A stretch of DNA of 64,000 bases from Agromyces flavus (lineage in GTDB: Bacteria > Actinomycetota > Actinomycetes > Actinomycetales > Microbacteriaceae), in the NCBI RefSeq assembly GCF_900104685.1, contig NZ_LT629755.1:1612001-1676000 (forward strand), given 5' to 3'. Below are positions 48,801-56,645 of the stretch, one piece after another. Made by a program: the position numbers and the translations under genes. Below the pieces are notes generated by a model. That model saw only the letters and a program-made list of their open reading frames with translations, was not told the origin of the DNA and did not search any database. How positions within the stretch are numbered: the first letter of the stretch is position 1; every line of letters begins with the position of its first letter.

Positions 48801-49808
48801 TCAGTCGATCGTCACGTAGTCGGGGCCGGAGTAGTGGCCGGTGGCCAGCTTCTGGCGCTGGAGGAGCACGTCGTTGAGCAGGCTCGACGCGCCGAAGCGG
48901 AACAGGTGCGGCACGAGCCACTCCTCGCCCACGGTCTCGGCCACCGTGACGAGGTACTTGATGGCGTCCTTCGAGGCGCGGATGCCGCCCGCGGGCTTCA
49001 CGCCGATGCGCTGGCCGGTCATCAGGTGCCAGTCGCGCACGACCTCGAGCATGAGCAGGGTCACGGGCAGGGTCGCGGCGGGCTGCACCTTGCCGGTCGA
49101 GGTCTTGATGAAGTCGCCGCCGGCGAGGATCGACAGCCACGAGGCGCGGCGCACGTTGTCGTACGTGACGAGCTCGCCGGTCTCGAGGATCACCTTGAGC
49201 GACGCGCTCGTGCCGTCGGGCCGACGGCACGCCTCCTTCACGGCGGCGATCTGGTCGAACACCAGGCCGTAGCGACCGGCGAGGAACGCGCCCCGGTCGA
49301 TGACCATGTCGATCTCGTCGGCGCCGTTCGCCACGGCCTCGGCGGTGTCGGCGAGCTTGATGTCGAGCGACGAGCGCCCGGACGGGAAGGCGGTCGCGAC
49401 CGCGGCGACCGCGATGCGCCCGTCGTCGGGGTCGCCGTGCAGCGCGCCGAGCGCATCGACCGCGTGGGGCACCATGTCGCCGTAGACGCAGACGGCCGCG
49501 ACGCGCGGCGTCGAGCCATCCGTCGGGTCGGGCGTCATGGCCTTGGCCACGAGCGAGCGCACCTTGCCGGGCGTGTCGGCGCCCTCGAGGGTCGTGAGGT
49601 CGATGAGCGAGATGATGCGGTCGAGCGCCCACTGCTTGGAGGTGGTCTTGATCGAGCGCGTGCCGAGTCCGGCGGCGCGCTGTTCGAGTCCGACGGCATC
49701 GACGCCGGCGATGCCGTGGAGGTAGCGCCGCAGCGTGGCGTCGTCGGGCTCGCCGCCGAGGACGGCGAGCGCGCGCTCGCGCGCGGTGACGAGGGAGGTG
49801 CCTGACAT
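48801..49808 (-). CDS. deoC: Deoxyribose-phosphate aldolase
   Basis: The 335-residue enzyme has the DeoC catalytic motifs: FIKTSTGKVQPAATLPV, whose first Lys forms the Schiff base, GVKPAGGIRASKDAIKY with the second Lys, and VAAVCVYGDMV. It splits 2-deoxyribose-5-phosphate into acetaldehyde and glyceraldehyde-3-phosphate. It is about 80-100 residues longer than E. coli DeoC at the N-terminus (residues 1-65, RYLHGIAGVDAVGLEQRA), as in the longer deoxyribose-phosphate aldolases of actinobacteria and animals. It is first structural gene after the regulator, 60 bp downstream. Confidence 0.95.
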   Translation of the reverse strand: MSGTSLVTARERALAVLGGEPDDATLRRYLHGIAGVDAVGLEQRAAGLGTRSIKTTSKQWALDRIISLIDLTTLEGADTPGKVRSLVAKAMTPDPTDGSTPRVAAVCVYGDMVPHAVDALGALHGDPDDGRIAVAAVATAFPSGRSSLDIKLADTAEAVANGADEIDMVIDRGAFLAGRYGLVFDQIAAVKEACRRPDGTSASLKVILETGELVTYDNVRRASWLSILAGGDFIKTSTGKVQPAATLPVTLLMLEVVRDWHLMTGQRIGVKPAGGIRASKDAIKYLVTVAETVGEEWLVPHLFRFGASSLLNDVLLQRQKLATGHYSGPDYVTID

Positions 49809-49868
49809 GTGGGGTGACCTGGCTTTCGTGTCGCGACGCCGGCCCGGGCGGATGGGAACCGTGCCGGG

Positions 49869-50813
49869 TCAGCCGTCGAGGAGGTGGAGGGCGGTGGCCT
49901 CGTCGGTGACCAGCACCGAGCACAGGCCCGAACGCACGACGGCGTCGGCGACGGCGTGCTTGGCGCGGCCGGCGATGACCGCGATGCGCAGCGAGCCCGC
50001 GCGCAGGTCGTCGAGCGTGAGCCCGACGGTGCGCGCGTCGAGCGCGGGGTCGACGATGTTGCCGTCGGAGTCGATGTACCGGCCGACCACGTCGCCGACG
50101 GCGCCCTTCTGGACGAGCAGGTCGACGTCGGGGTCGGTGAGGTAGCCGCTCTCGATGTGCACCGACGTGTGATCGGCCGGACCGGCGCTGAAGAGGTAGG
50201 CGTCGGCCGATCGGGCGAGGTCGATGACGCCCGCGACGACCCGATCGGACTCGATCGCCTGCTTGGTCGCGAGGTGCTCGAGGATCGCCGGGCTCGGCAG
50301 GAGGGTCGCGCTGCCGCCGCCCTTCTGCGCCATCGCCACGGCGGTCGCGGCCGCGGTGCCGGGTCGCCGGTTGAGGCTCACGCCGCCGTTGATCTGCACC
50401 ACGTTGACGCCGGTCGCCCAGCCGTTGCGGAGGTGCTGCGAGATCTCGAAGAGCGTGCGACCCCAGCTCACGCCCAGGGTGCGGGGCACCGGGCGCAGCG
50501 CGGTGAGGTAGTCGGCGGCCGCCTGCGCGGTGCGCGACTGCAGCTCGTCGGCCGAGCCGACGCCGGCGGCCGAGACGACGATGGCGTCGTCGAGCCCGCG
50601 CTCGTCGCGGAGGCGCCGTTCGATGGGCAGCCGACGGGCGCGCGGGTGCAGGATCTCGATGCGGATGAAGCCCTGCTGCTTGGCCTGCGCGAGGAGCCGC
50701 CCGACCTTCCAGCGCGTGAGCCGGAGCGCCTGCCCGATCTCGTCCTGCGTCTTGTTCTCTTCGTAGTAGAGCTCGGCAGCGCGGATCGAGAGGAGTTCGT
50801 CGGTCTCGTCCAT
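49869..50813 (-). CDS. deoR: SorC-family transcriptional regulator, DeoR-like
   Basis: The 314-residue protein has an N-terminal helix-turn-helix (ELYYEENKTQDEIGQAL, LTRWKVGRLLAQAKQQGFI) and a SorC sugar-phosphate binding domain (LGVSWGRTLFEISQHL; VQINGGVS; AVGDVVGRYIDSDGN; IAVIAGRAKHAVADAVVRSG, cited in parts). Bacillus subtilis DeoR, which senses deoxyribose-5-phosphate, belongs to this family. GGAAGGAG precedes the ATG. The promoter (TTGCCG-N17-TACGCT) has a palindrome just upstream of the -35 box. It heads the deoC/ALDH unit. Confidence 0.9.
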   Translation of the reverse strand: MDETDELLSIRAAELYYEENKTQDEIGQALRLTRWKVGRLLAQAKQQGFIRIEILHPRARRLPIERRLRDERGLDDAIVVSAAGVGSADELQSRTAQAAADYLTALRPVPRTLGVSWGRTLFEISQHLRNGWATGVNVVQINGGVSLNRRPGTAAATAVAMAQKGGGSATLLPSPAILEHLATKQAIESDRVVAGVIDLARSADAYLFSAGPADHTSVHIESGYLTDPDVDLLVQKGAVGDVVGRYIDSDGNIVDPALDARTVGLTLDDLRAGSLRIAVIAGRAKHAVADAVVRSGLCSVLVTDEATALHLLDG

Positions 50814-50834
50814 TCGTCTCCTTCCGCCTCATCC

Positions 50835-50863
50835 AGCGTAGGCAGCGTGATCGCTCGCGGCAA
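50835..50863 (-). promoter_or_regulatory. deoR: deoR promoter
   Basis: On the minus strand TTGCCG (50863-50858) and TACGCT (50840-50835) are separated by exactly 17 bp, a good sigma-A-type promoter about 20 bp before the ATG at 50813. Confidence 0.6.
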
Positions 50864-50878
50864 CATGCGCGGGTGATT

Positions 50879-50894
50879 CTGCTCACATGAGCAG
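50879..50894. promoter_or_regulatory. Palindrome CTGCTCA-CA-TGAGCAG upstream of deoR
   Basis: Perfect 7-base arms with a 2-bp spacer, centred about 22 bp upstream of the -35 box of deoR. It contains the TGNNCA half-site pattern. Being upstream of -35 it would suit activation more than repression. Confidence 0.55.
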
Positions 50895-50906
50895 ATCGAG
50901 ACCAGG

Positions 50907-52121
50907 TCAGCGCTCCCGCTCGTCCTCGAGGAATCGCGGCCGCGCCACGACGACGCCCGCGATGGCGGCGGGCACTGCCGAGGCCAGGAGCAGCCACAGT
51001 GGTGCCGTCCAGCCGCCCGTCGCCTCGTGGAGCAGGCCGACCGCGAGCGGCCCGATCGCGACCATGAGGTACCCGGCCGACTGCACGAATCCGCTCAGGG
51101 CCACCGCGCCCGCGTGCGTGCGCGTGCGCAGGTTGATGAGCACGAGCGCGAGCGGGAACAGGAGCGGGCCGATGCCCGCGAGCGCGACCCAGAGCCAGGT
51201 CGCGACCGCCGGGGCGGCGATGAGGCCCGCGTAGCCGACGACGATCGACACCACTCCGACCGCGATCAGCGAGCGGACGCGCCCACGTCGCTCGGCCAGC
51301 ACCGGCACCGCGACGGCGGCCGGCAGTCCCATCGCGGCGTAGAGCGAGAGCAGCGCGCCGGCCTGCGCCGGCGTGGCTCCGGCCGTCTGCTCGAGGATGG
51401 CCGGCAGCCATGCGAACAGCGAGTACGCGTTGAAGCCCGACACCGAGAAGACGATCGCGAGCGCCCAGGCCAGCCGCGAGCGGAGCGCGTGGCGCAGCAT
51501 GCCCGGTTCGGCCTCCTCGGGCAGCTCCGCGGCGACGCCGCGCCGGGGATGGACCAGCAGGGCGATCCACGGGACGAGCGCGGTCACCGCGACGACCGCC
51601 CAGACTCCGAGCGACGCGCGCCATCCCGCGGCGTCCGCGAGCGGCACGGCCACGAGCGGCGGAACGAACGTGCTCACCGACATCGCCGTGACGAAGACCG
51701 TGGTCAGCAGCCCGATCCGATCGGGGAAGTACCGCTTCACGAGCGGCGGCAGGAGCACGTTGCCCACGCCGATCGCCGCGAAGGTGAGCGTGCTCGCGGC
51801 GAGCAGCCACCACGCCGAGGGGGCGAGTCCGCGTCCGGCGAGCCCGGCGACCAGGACGACGAGCGCGACGATGAGCGACGGCTCGAGCCCGAAGCGGCGC
51901 GCCAGCACCGGGGTGACGATGCCGAACCCCGCGTAGCAGAGCGGCGGCAGCATGCCGAGGAGCCCGACGAGCGCCGTGGAGACCGGGATCTCCTGCTCGA
52001 GCTGCCCGAGGATCGGCGAGAGGGACGCGACCGCGGTCCGCAGGTTGAACGCCACGAGCACGATGCCCAGGAGGGCGAGCGTCCGACCGGCCCAGAGCGG
52101 CCTCACGGGTTCGGTCGTCAC
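50907..52121 (-). CDS. MFS transporter, CynX/NimT family
   Basis: The 404-residue protein has 12 helices and the CynX-type pattern: AFNLRTAVASLSPIL in helix 1, GLLGMLPPLCYAGFGIVTPVLARRFG, and LINLRTRTHAGAVALSGFVQSAGY (cited in parts). CynX (cyanate) and NimT (2-nitroimidazole efflux) relatives move small anions or drugs; the substrate here is unknown. The GTG at 52121 has no ribosome binding site; TAGACT ends 6 nt upstream. Its promoter overlaps that of the divergent gene. Confidence 0.88.
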   Translation of the reverse strand: MTTEPVRPLWAGRTLALLGIVLVAFNLRTAVASLSPILGQLEQEIPVSTALVGLLGMLPPLCYAGFGIVTPVLARRFGLEPSLIVALVVLVAGLAGRGLAPSAWWLLAASTLTFAAIGVGNVLLPPLVKRYFPDRIGLLTTVFVTAMSVSTFVPPLVAVPLADAAGWRASLGVWAVVAVTALVPWIALLVHPRRGVAAELPEEAEPGMLRHALRSRLAWALAIVFSVSGFNAYSLFAWLPAILEQTAGATPAQAGALLSLYAAMGLPAAVAVPVLAERRGRVRSLIAVGVVSIVVGYAGLIAAPAVATWLWVALAGIGPLLFPLALVLINLRTRTHAGAVALSGFVQSAGYLMVAIGPLAVGLLHEATGGWTAPLWLLLASAVPAAIAGVVVARPRFLEDERER

Positions 52122-52143
52122 CCGCCGAGTCTAGGCTGGTCGG
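52122..52143. promoter_or_regulatory. Overlapping divergent leaderless promoters
   Basis: Only 22 bp separate two divergent start codons. The minus-strand -10 box TAGACT (52133-52128) and the plus-strand -10 box TAGGCT (52132-52137) share the TA at 52132-52133. Each lies 6 nt before its GTG, so both transcripts start at their codon and RNA polymerase can use only one at a time. Confidence 0.6.
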
Positions 52144-52836
52144 GTGGCCGACCTGTCCCGCTACCTGCCGCTCAGCCGCCGCCCCGACGTCGACGAGTCG
52201 GGCGTCACGGCCGACCGCCGCGCCGAGACGGCCGAGGTGCTCGGCGGAGTGGCGAAGCTCATCCGCACCGGAGGCGACGCGCTGTGGTCGACCTCGACCG
52301 CGCGGGCCGGATGGCACGTCGCCGACGTCGTCGCCGAGCTCGTGCATGGCTTCGACCGCACCCGCACGCGTCGGGCGCTCGATGCGGCCGAGCGCCTCGT
52401 GCGCGGCGGCGAGGCCCGCCGCCTCGCCGAGCTGCCGAAGCTCGCGGGTCCGGCGGAGGCCGTCGACGCGATCGACGCGCGCACTCGCGGCATCCGCGAA
52501 CGCACGCGTCCGACCAGCGTCGCCGAGCTCGACGACGCGGTGGTCGCCGCGCTGCTCGTGGGCGGCGCGGCATCCGTCGACCCGCCGATGTCGCCCGTCG
52601 CCTCGGGTGCGGTGGCGCTGCGGCGCGCCGCGGCCGCGCCGACCGAGATCCGCGCCGTGATCGCGGGCCACACGCTGCGCGCCACCGACGCCGGGTGGGA
52701 GTTCGGGCACGGCAGCCCGCTCGTCGACACCGCCGCCGGGCTGCTTCGCTTCCTCACGGGCATCGGCACGGTCGCCCCGCACCCGCCCGGCCCGGGCGAC
52801 GCGCCCCCGCCGGCGACCGGCTCCCGCGCAGGCTGA
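52144..52836 (+). CDS. Hypothetical protein, weakly like mycothiol-dependent isomerase fold
   Basis: The 230-residue soluble protein is rich in Ala and charged helices. WHVADVVAELVHGF near residue 60 recalls the metal-binding helix of DinB/maleylpyruvate-isomerase-like proteins, but the match is short and I would not name a function. The C-terminus is Pro/Gly-rich. The GTG start is set by the TAGGCT box six bases upstream. It ends 15 bp before the converging ribF gene. Confidence 0.6.
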   Translation: MADLSRYLPLSRRPDVDESGVTADRRAETAEVLGGVAKLIRTGGDALWSTSTARAGWHVADVVAELVHGFDRTRTRRALDAAERLVRGGEARRLAELPKLAGPAEAVDAIDARTRGIRERTRPTSVAELDDAVVAALLVGGAASVDPPMSPVASGAVALRRAAAAPTEIRAVIAGHTLRATDAGWEFGHGSPLVDTAAGLLRFLTGIGTVAPHPPGPGDAPPPATGSRAG

Positions 52837-52851
52837 GCCAGCTGACCCGCA

Positions 52852-53781
52852 TCAGCCGAGCAGCACCCGCGCCCGGTCGACGTCGCGGCCCATCTGCGAG
52901 ATGAGCGCCTCGATGCCCTCGAACTTCTCCATCCCGCGGATGCGGTGCGCGAACTCGACGGCCACGACGTGGTCGTACAGGTCGAGGTCGCGGTCGAGCA
53001 CGTACGCCTCGACCTGCTTCTGCGGCACGCCCTCGAACGTCGGGTTGTTGCCCACCGAGATCGCGGCCGGATACCGAACGCCGCCGTCGATGAGCCAGCC
53101 CGCGTACACGCCGTCGCCGGGGATGAACCCCTCGCAGTCGGGCGCGAGGTTCGCCGTCGGGTAGCCGAGCTCGCGACCGCGCTTGAAGCCGTGCACGACG
53201 AGTCCGCTGACGGTCGGCACGTGGCCGAGCAGTTCGGCGGCGTGCTCGACGTCGCCGTCGTCGAGCAGCTCGCGGATCCACGTCGACGAGACGCGACGGC
53301 CGCCCTCGGGCACGACGTCCTCGACGACGACGACCTCGAAGCCGAACTGCTCGCCCTGGCGGCGGAGCAGGTCGACGTCGCCCTCGTTGCCCGCGCCGTA
53401 GCGGAAGTCGCGGCCCACGAGCAGCGCGCGTGCGTCGAGCGCCTCGACGAGGTGGCTCCGCACGAACGTGTCGGCCGACTGGGATGCGAGGGCGCCGTCG
53501 TAGTGCAGCAGCACGGTCGCGTCGAGTCCGGTCGTGGCGAGGAGCTCGAGCTTCTGGCGCGTGCTCACGAGCTGCGGCGGGCAGCGGTCGGGGGCGTGGT
53601 ACGCGGCGGGATGGCGGTCGAACGTGATCGCGACCGCGTCGAGCCGCCGCGCCTCGGCGATCTCGCGCAGTGCGGCGATGACCGCGCGGTGGCCCTGGTG
53701 GACGCCGTCGAACTTCCCGATCGTCACCGCGGACGGACCGTAGTGCGGCGGGACGGCGTCGATCCCCGTGAACGTCCTCAC
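52852..53781 (-). CDS. ribF: Bifunctional riboflavin kinase/FAD synthetase
   Basis: The 309-residue enzyme has the FAD synthetase nucleotidyltransferase domain (TIGKFDGVHQGHRAVI; LLVGRDFRYGAGNEGDVDLLR, cited in part; VSSTWIRELL) and the riboflavin kinase domain (VVHGFKRGRELGYPTANL; GVYAGWL; VGNNPTF; VAVEFAHRIRGMEKF). It makes FMN and FAD from riboflavin. The GTG start overlaps the stop of an upstream membrane-protein gene by 4 bp (GTGA), so translation is coupled to it. Gene order truB...ribF is retained from the ancestral cluster. Confidence 0.96.
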   Translation of the reverse strand: MRTFTGIDAVPPHYGPSAVTIGKFDGVHQGHRAVIAALREIAEARRLDAVAITFDRHPAAYHAPDRCPPQLVSTRQKLELLATTGLDATVLLHYDGALASQSADTFVRSHLVEALDARALLVGRDFRYGAGNEGDVDLLRRQGEQFGFEVVVVEDVVPEGGRRVSSTWIRELLDDGDVEHAAELLGHVPTVSGLVVHGFKRGRELGYPTANLAPDCEGFIPGDGVYAGWLIDGGVRYPAAISVGNNPTFEGVPQKQVEAYVLDRDLDLYDHVVAVEFAHRIRGMEKFEGIEALISQMGRDVDRARVLLG

Positions 53782-54230
53782 TCGGCGTCCTCGGGCGCGG
53801 CGAACGCGACGGGACGGTGGCGGGCGAGCCACCACATGCCGAGCACCGGCAGGACGAGCGGGATGAACAGGTATCCGCGCCCGAAGGCCGACCACACCGT
53901 GTCGTGGGGGAAGAGGTCGGGGCGCAGGACGCTGAGCGCGCCGATCACGATGACCCCCGTGAACTCGAAGACGATCGTGGCCCATGCCACCCGGTACCAG
54001 GTCAGGCCCGGTCGCACCAGCGCGATGGTCGCGACGATGTAGACGACCGCGGCGAGCCCCGAGAGCGAGTACGCGAGGGGCGCCTCGTCGAACTTCTCGA
54101 CGATCTGCACGAGCGAGCGGCCCGTCGCGGCGAGGGCGAGCACGCCGTACACGGCGACGAGGACGCGCCCGATGCCGCTGAGGCGCCGGGGACGCGTCGC
54201 GCGGCGGGGTTCGGTGGAGTGCGTGGTCAT
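53778..54230 (-). CDS. Four-helix membrane protein coupled to ribF
   Basis: The 150-residue protein has four predicted helices (about 22-45, 57-78, 84-108, 120-142) after a basic head (EPRRATRPRRLSG). Its stop overlaps the ribF start (GTGA). It begins 26 bp after another four-helix protein gene. I do not recognise the family; the position between truB and ribF suggests a link to translation or flavin supply, or simple convenience of expression. Confidence 0.7.
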   Translation of the reverse strand: MTTHSTEPRRATRPRRLSGIGRVLVAVYGVLALAATGRSLVQIVEKFDEAPLAYSLSGLAAVVYIVATIALVRPGLTWYRVAWATIVFEFTGVIVIGALSVLRPDLFPHDTVWSAFGRGYLFIPLVLPVLGMWWLARHRPVAFAAPEDAE

Positions 54231-54256
54231 GTCCGTCGATTCTCCCAGAACGCGCA

Positions 54257-54625
54257 TCACGCCTGCTGCACGGTCCAGATCTGGAGCATGCGGTAGACCA
54301 TCACGGCGACCGCGAGCGCCGCGACGCCGCACACGACCGTCGCCCAGCGGCCGCGGTCGAGCAGGGCCCAGAGCGCCGCGGCCGGCGGAAGCAGCACCGC
54401 GCTGACGAGGTACACCCAGAACTCGAGCAGGCTGCCGGTGGGCGGATTGCCGACCGTGGGCGCGACGATCGCGACGACGACCTGCACGATGAGCAGCAGC
54501 TCGACGACCGCGAGGGCGCCGAGCACGAGGTCGTTCGGCACGCGGCCGGCCAGCCCGAGCACGATGCAGAGGAGCCCGGCGACCACCGCCACGCCGACCT
54601 GCACCCACGCGAACCACTCGATCAT
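54257..54625 (-). CDS. Four-helix membrane protein coupled to truB
   Basis: The 122-residue protein is almost entirely membrane-embedded: helices at about 4-27, 33-57, 68-89 and 93-115. GAGGAGGGCGC precedes the ATG, which overlaps the truB stop by 4 bp (ATGA). No cytoplasmic domain of note. It resembles small integral membrane proteins of unknown function found near ribF in related genera. Confidence 0.7.
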   Translation of the reverse strand: MIEWFAWVQVGVAVVAGLLCIVLGLAGRVPNDLVLGALAVVELLLIVQVVVAIVAPTVGNPPTGSLLEFWVYLVSAVLLPPAAALWALLDRGRWATVVCGVAALAVAVMVYRMLQIWTVQQA

Positions 54626-55533
54626 GCGCCCTCCTCGGCGGGGAATCCGGTGACGACCTTCAGCTGGGGGCCACGGCGCTCGACGATCGCGACGAGCACG
54701 TCGTCGGGTCCGATCGCGGCGATCGGGCCGTCGGCGACGGGTTCGGCGCCGGCTGCACCCGACGTCGCCGCGATGCGCTTGCCGTGCCGGAGGTCGCGCA
54801 CCGCGTCGGCGTCGATCGCGATCGCCGGCAGTGCCCGCCGCGCGGCCTCGGCCGGAGCGAGGCGGGCCGCGGCCACGTCGAGGCCCTCGAGCGCGCCCGC
54901 CTCGGCCACGTCGAAGCGGCCGATCCGCGTACGCCGCAGCGCGGTCAGGTGTCCGCCGACGCCGAGGTCGGCGCCCAGGTCGCGTGCGAGCGCGCGCACG
55001 TACGTGCCCGACGAGCAGGCGACGCGCACGTCGAGGTCGAGCCATCCGTCGCCCGGCCGCTCGTCGAGCAGCTCGAAGGCCGAGATCGTGACCCTGCGGG
55101 CGGCGAGTTCGACGACCTCGCCCTCGCGGACGCGCTGGTAGGCCCGCTTGCCCGCGACCTTGACGGCGCTGACCGCGCTCGGCACCTGGTCGATGACGCC
55201 CGTGAGCGTCGCCATCCGTTCGGCCGCCTGCTCGCGCGTGATCGCCGCGACCGTCGCGGGCGGCGCGGCATCGAGCGGCTCGCCTTCGGCGTCGTCGGTC
55301 GTGGTGGCCCAGCCGAGGCGGATCGTCGCGAGGTACTCCTTGTCGAGGCCCACGAGGTGGTGCAGCAGGCGCGTGGACGACTCGACGCCGAGCAGCAGGA
55401 GGCCCGTGGCCATGGGATCGAGCGTGCCGGCGTGGCCGACCTTGCGCGTGCCGGCGAGGCGGCGGATGCGTGCGACGACGTCGTGGCTGGTCATCCCCTG
55501 CGGCTTGTCGACGAGGAGGATGCCGCTGTTCAC
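54622..55533 (-). CDS. truB: tRNA pseudouridine(55) synthase
   Basis: The 303-residue enzyme has the TruB motifs: SGILLVDKPQGMTSHDVVAR, then VGHAGTLDPMATGLL with the catalytic Asp (cited in part), KEYLATIRLG, QVPSAVSAVKVAGKRAYQRVREG and CSSGTYVRALARDLG (in parts), plus a C-terminal PUA-like domain. It isomerises U55 in the T loop of tRNAs. The GTG at 55533 is 7 nt after a TAGGGT box, so truB is transcribed separately from rbfA, which lies 7.7 kb upstream. Confidence 0.96.
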   Translation of the reverse strand: MNSGILLVDKPQGMTSHDVVARIRRLAGTRKVGHAGTLDPMATGLLLLGVESSTRLLHHLVGLDKEYLATIRLGWATTTDDAEGEPLDAAPPATVAAITREQAAERMATLTGVIDQVPSAVSAVKVAGKRAYQRVREGEVVELAARRVTISAFELLDERPGDGWLDLDVRVACSSGTYVRALARDLGADLGVGGHLTALRRTRIGRFDVAEAGALEGLDVAAARLAPAEAARRALPAIAIDADAVRDLRHGKRIAATSGAAGAEPVADGPIAAIGPDDVLVAIVERRGPQLKVVTGFPAEEGA

Positions 55534-55540
55534 GCCGTAC

Positions 55541-55546
55541 ACCCTA
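55541..55546 (-). promoter_or_regulatory. truB: -10 box of truB
   Basis: TAGGGT on the minus strand, 7 nt before GTG. It gives truB its own leaderless promoter, as expected after separation from infB-rbfA. Confidence 0.5.
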
Positions 55547-55578
55547 ACAGCGCGGGCGGATGGCTCCCCCCGGCGTCC

Positions 55579-55584
55579 TACGCT
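55579..55584 (+). promoter_or_regulatory. -10 box for leaderless ketopantoate reductase transcript
   Basis: TACGCT, 6 nt before the GTG at 55591. Confidence 0.5.
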
Positions 55585-55590
55585 GGTGCG

Positions 55591-56622
55591 GTGAGGATCG
55601 GGATCATCGGCGCCGGCGCGCTCGGCGGGACCTTCGCGGCGCTGCTCTCGCGCGCCGGGCACGACGTCGAGGTGACCGCGCGCGGCGCCGGGCTCGCGGC
55701 GATCCGCGAGGGCGGCATCCGCCTCTCGGGCGGCTACGGCGAGGCCCACGTCCACCCCGCCGTGGGCGAGCGCCTGGGCACGCGGCCCGACCTCGTGCTG
55801 GTGTGCACCAAGGCGCAGGATGCCGCGGCGGCGCTCGTCGCGAACGGCGCCATGATCGACGGGGTGCCGGTCGTCGTCGTGCAGAACGGCCTCGACGGCG
55901 TCGCGACCGCGGAGCGCGTGCTCCCCCGCTCGTCGTGCATGGGGATGCTCTCGATCATCGCCGCGAACTACACCGAGCCCGGCTCCGTGCGCGTGACGAC
56001 GACCGCCGCGAGCTACCTCGGACGGCCGGGGCTGCTCGAGCACGCGGGCGGGACCGATCCCGACGACGAGGTCCGGCGCATCGCGTCGCGGCTGTCCGAG
56101 GCCGTGCCGGTCGTCCCGATCGCGAACTTCCGCGGCGCGCAGTGGACCAAGCTCGTCGTCAACATGCTCAACGCCGTCCCGGCGATCGTCGGCCGGAGCG
56201 TGCAGGAGGTCGTGGACGATCCCCGGCTGCGCCGGGTGGTCGCGGCATCCATGCGCGAGACCGTCCGCGTGGGCGTCGCCCGCGGCATCCGGTTCGGATC
56301 GCTGCAGGGGCTCGGCGACCGGCGCCTGCGGTTCTTCGCGCGTCTCCCGCTCTCGCTCGGGCAGGTACTGCCCTGGTCCATGCGCGTGCGCATGGGCGAC
56401 GTGCCGAACCTCGGTTCGACGCAGCAGAGCGTGCGACGCGGGCAGCCGACCGAGGTCGACTACCTGAACGGCGCGGTCGTGCGCGAAGCGGAGGCGGCAG
56501 GGCTGGATGCGCCCGTCAACCGCGCGCTCGTCGAGCTCGTGCACGAGGTCGAGCGCGCGGGCGTGCACCTGCCCGCCGAACGCGTGCTCGCGGCGGTCGG
56601 CGGTCCCGACGGCCTCGGCTAG
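55591..56622 (+). CDS. 2-dehydropantoate 2-reductase family (PanE/ApbA-like)
   Basis: The 343-residue protein has the NADPH motif IGIIGAGALGGTFAALL, VCTKAQDAAAAL, VVVVQNGLDGVATAERVLP (in part) and the C-terminal helical domain with WTKLVVNMLNAVPAI and the substrate-binding PTEVDYLNGAVV. This is the PanE/ApbA fold, which reduces ketopantoate to pantoate in coenzyme A synthesis. Paralogues with other substrates are frequent, so panE is not assigned. The length and the extra helix around residue 250 are slightly above the family norm. Confidence 0.88.
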   Translation: MRIGIIGAGALGGTFAALLSRAGHDVEVTARGAGLAAIREGGIRLSGGYGEAHVHPAVGERLGTRPDLVLVCTKAQDAAAALVANGAMIDGVPVVVVQNGLDGVATAERVLPRSSCMGMLSIIAANYTEPGSVRVTTTAASYLGRPGLLEHAGGTDPDDEVRRIASRLSEAVPVVPIANFRGAQWTKLVVNMLNAVPAIVGRSVQEVVDDPRLRRVVAASMRETVRVGVARGIRFGSLQGLGDRRLRFFARLPLSLGQVLPWSMRVRMGDVPNLGSTQQSVRRGQPTEVDYLNGAVVREAEAAGLDAPVNRALVELVHEVERAGVHLPAERVLAAVGGPDGLG

Positions 56623-56633
56623 GCCGACGCGAA

Positions 56634-56639
56634 TAGGCT
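56634..56639 (+). promoter_or_regulatory. mutY: -10 box for leaderless mutY transcript
   Basis: TAGGCT, 6 nt before the ATG at 56646. Confidence 0.5.
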
Positions 56640-56645
56640 GGGCGG

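Noticed and set aside
48775..52782. Open minus-strand frame of about 1335 codons
   Set aside because: It crosses deoC, deoR, the MFS gene and their promoters in the wrong frame and is Arg-rich without motifs.
53700..53790. FMN riboswitch before ribF
   Set aside because: There is no leader: ribF begins inside the stop codon of the upstream gene.
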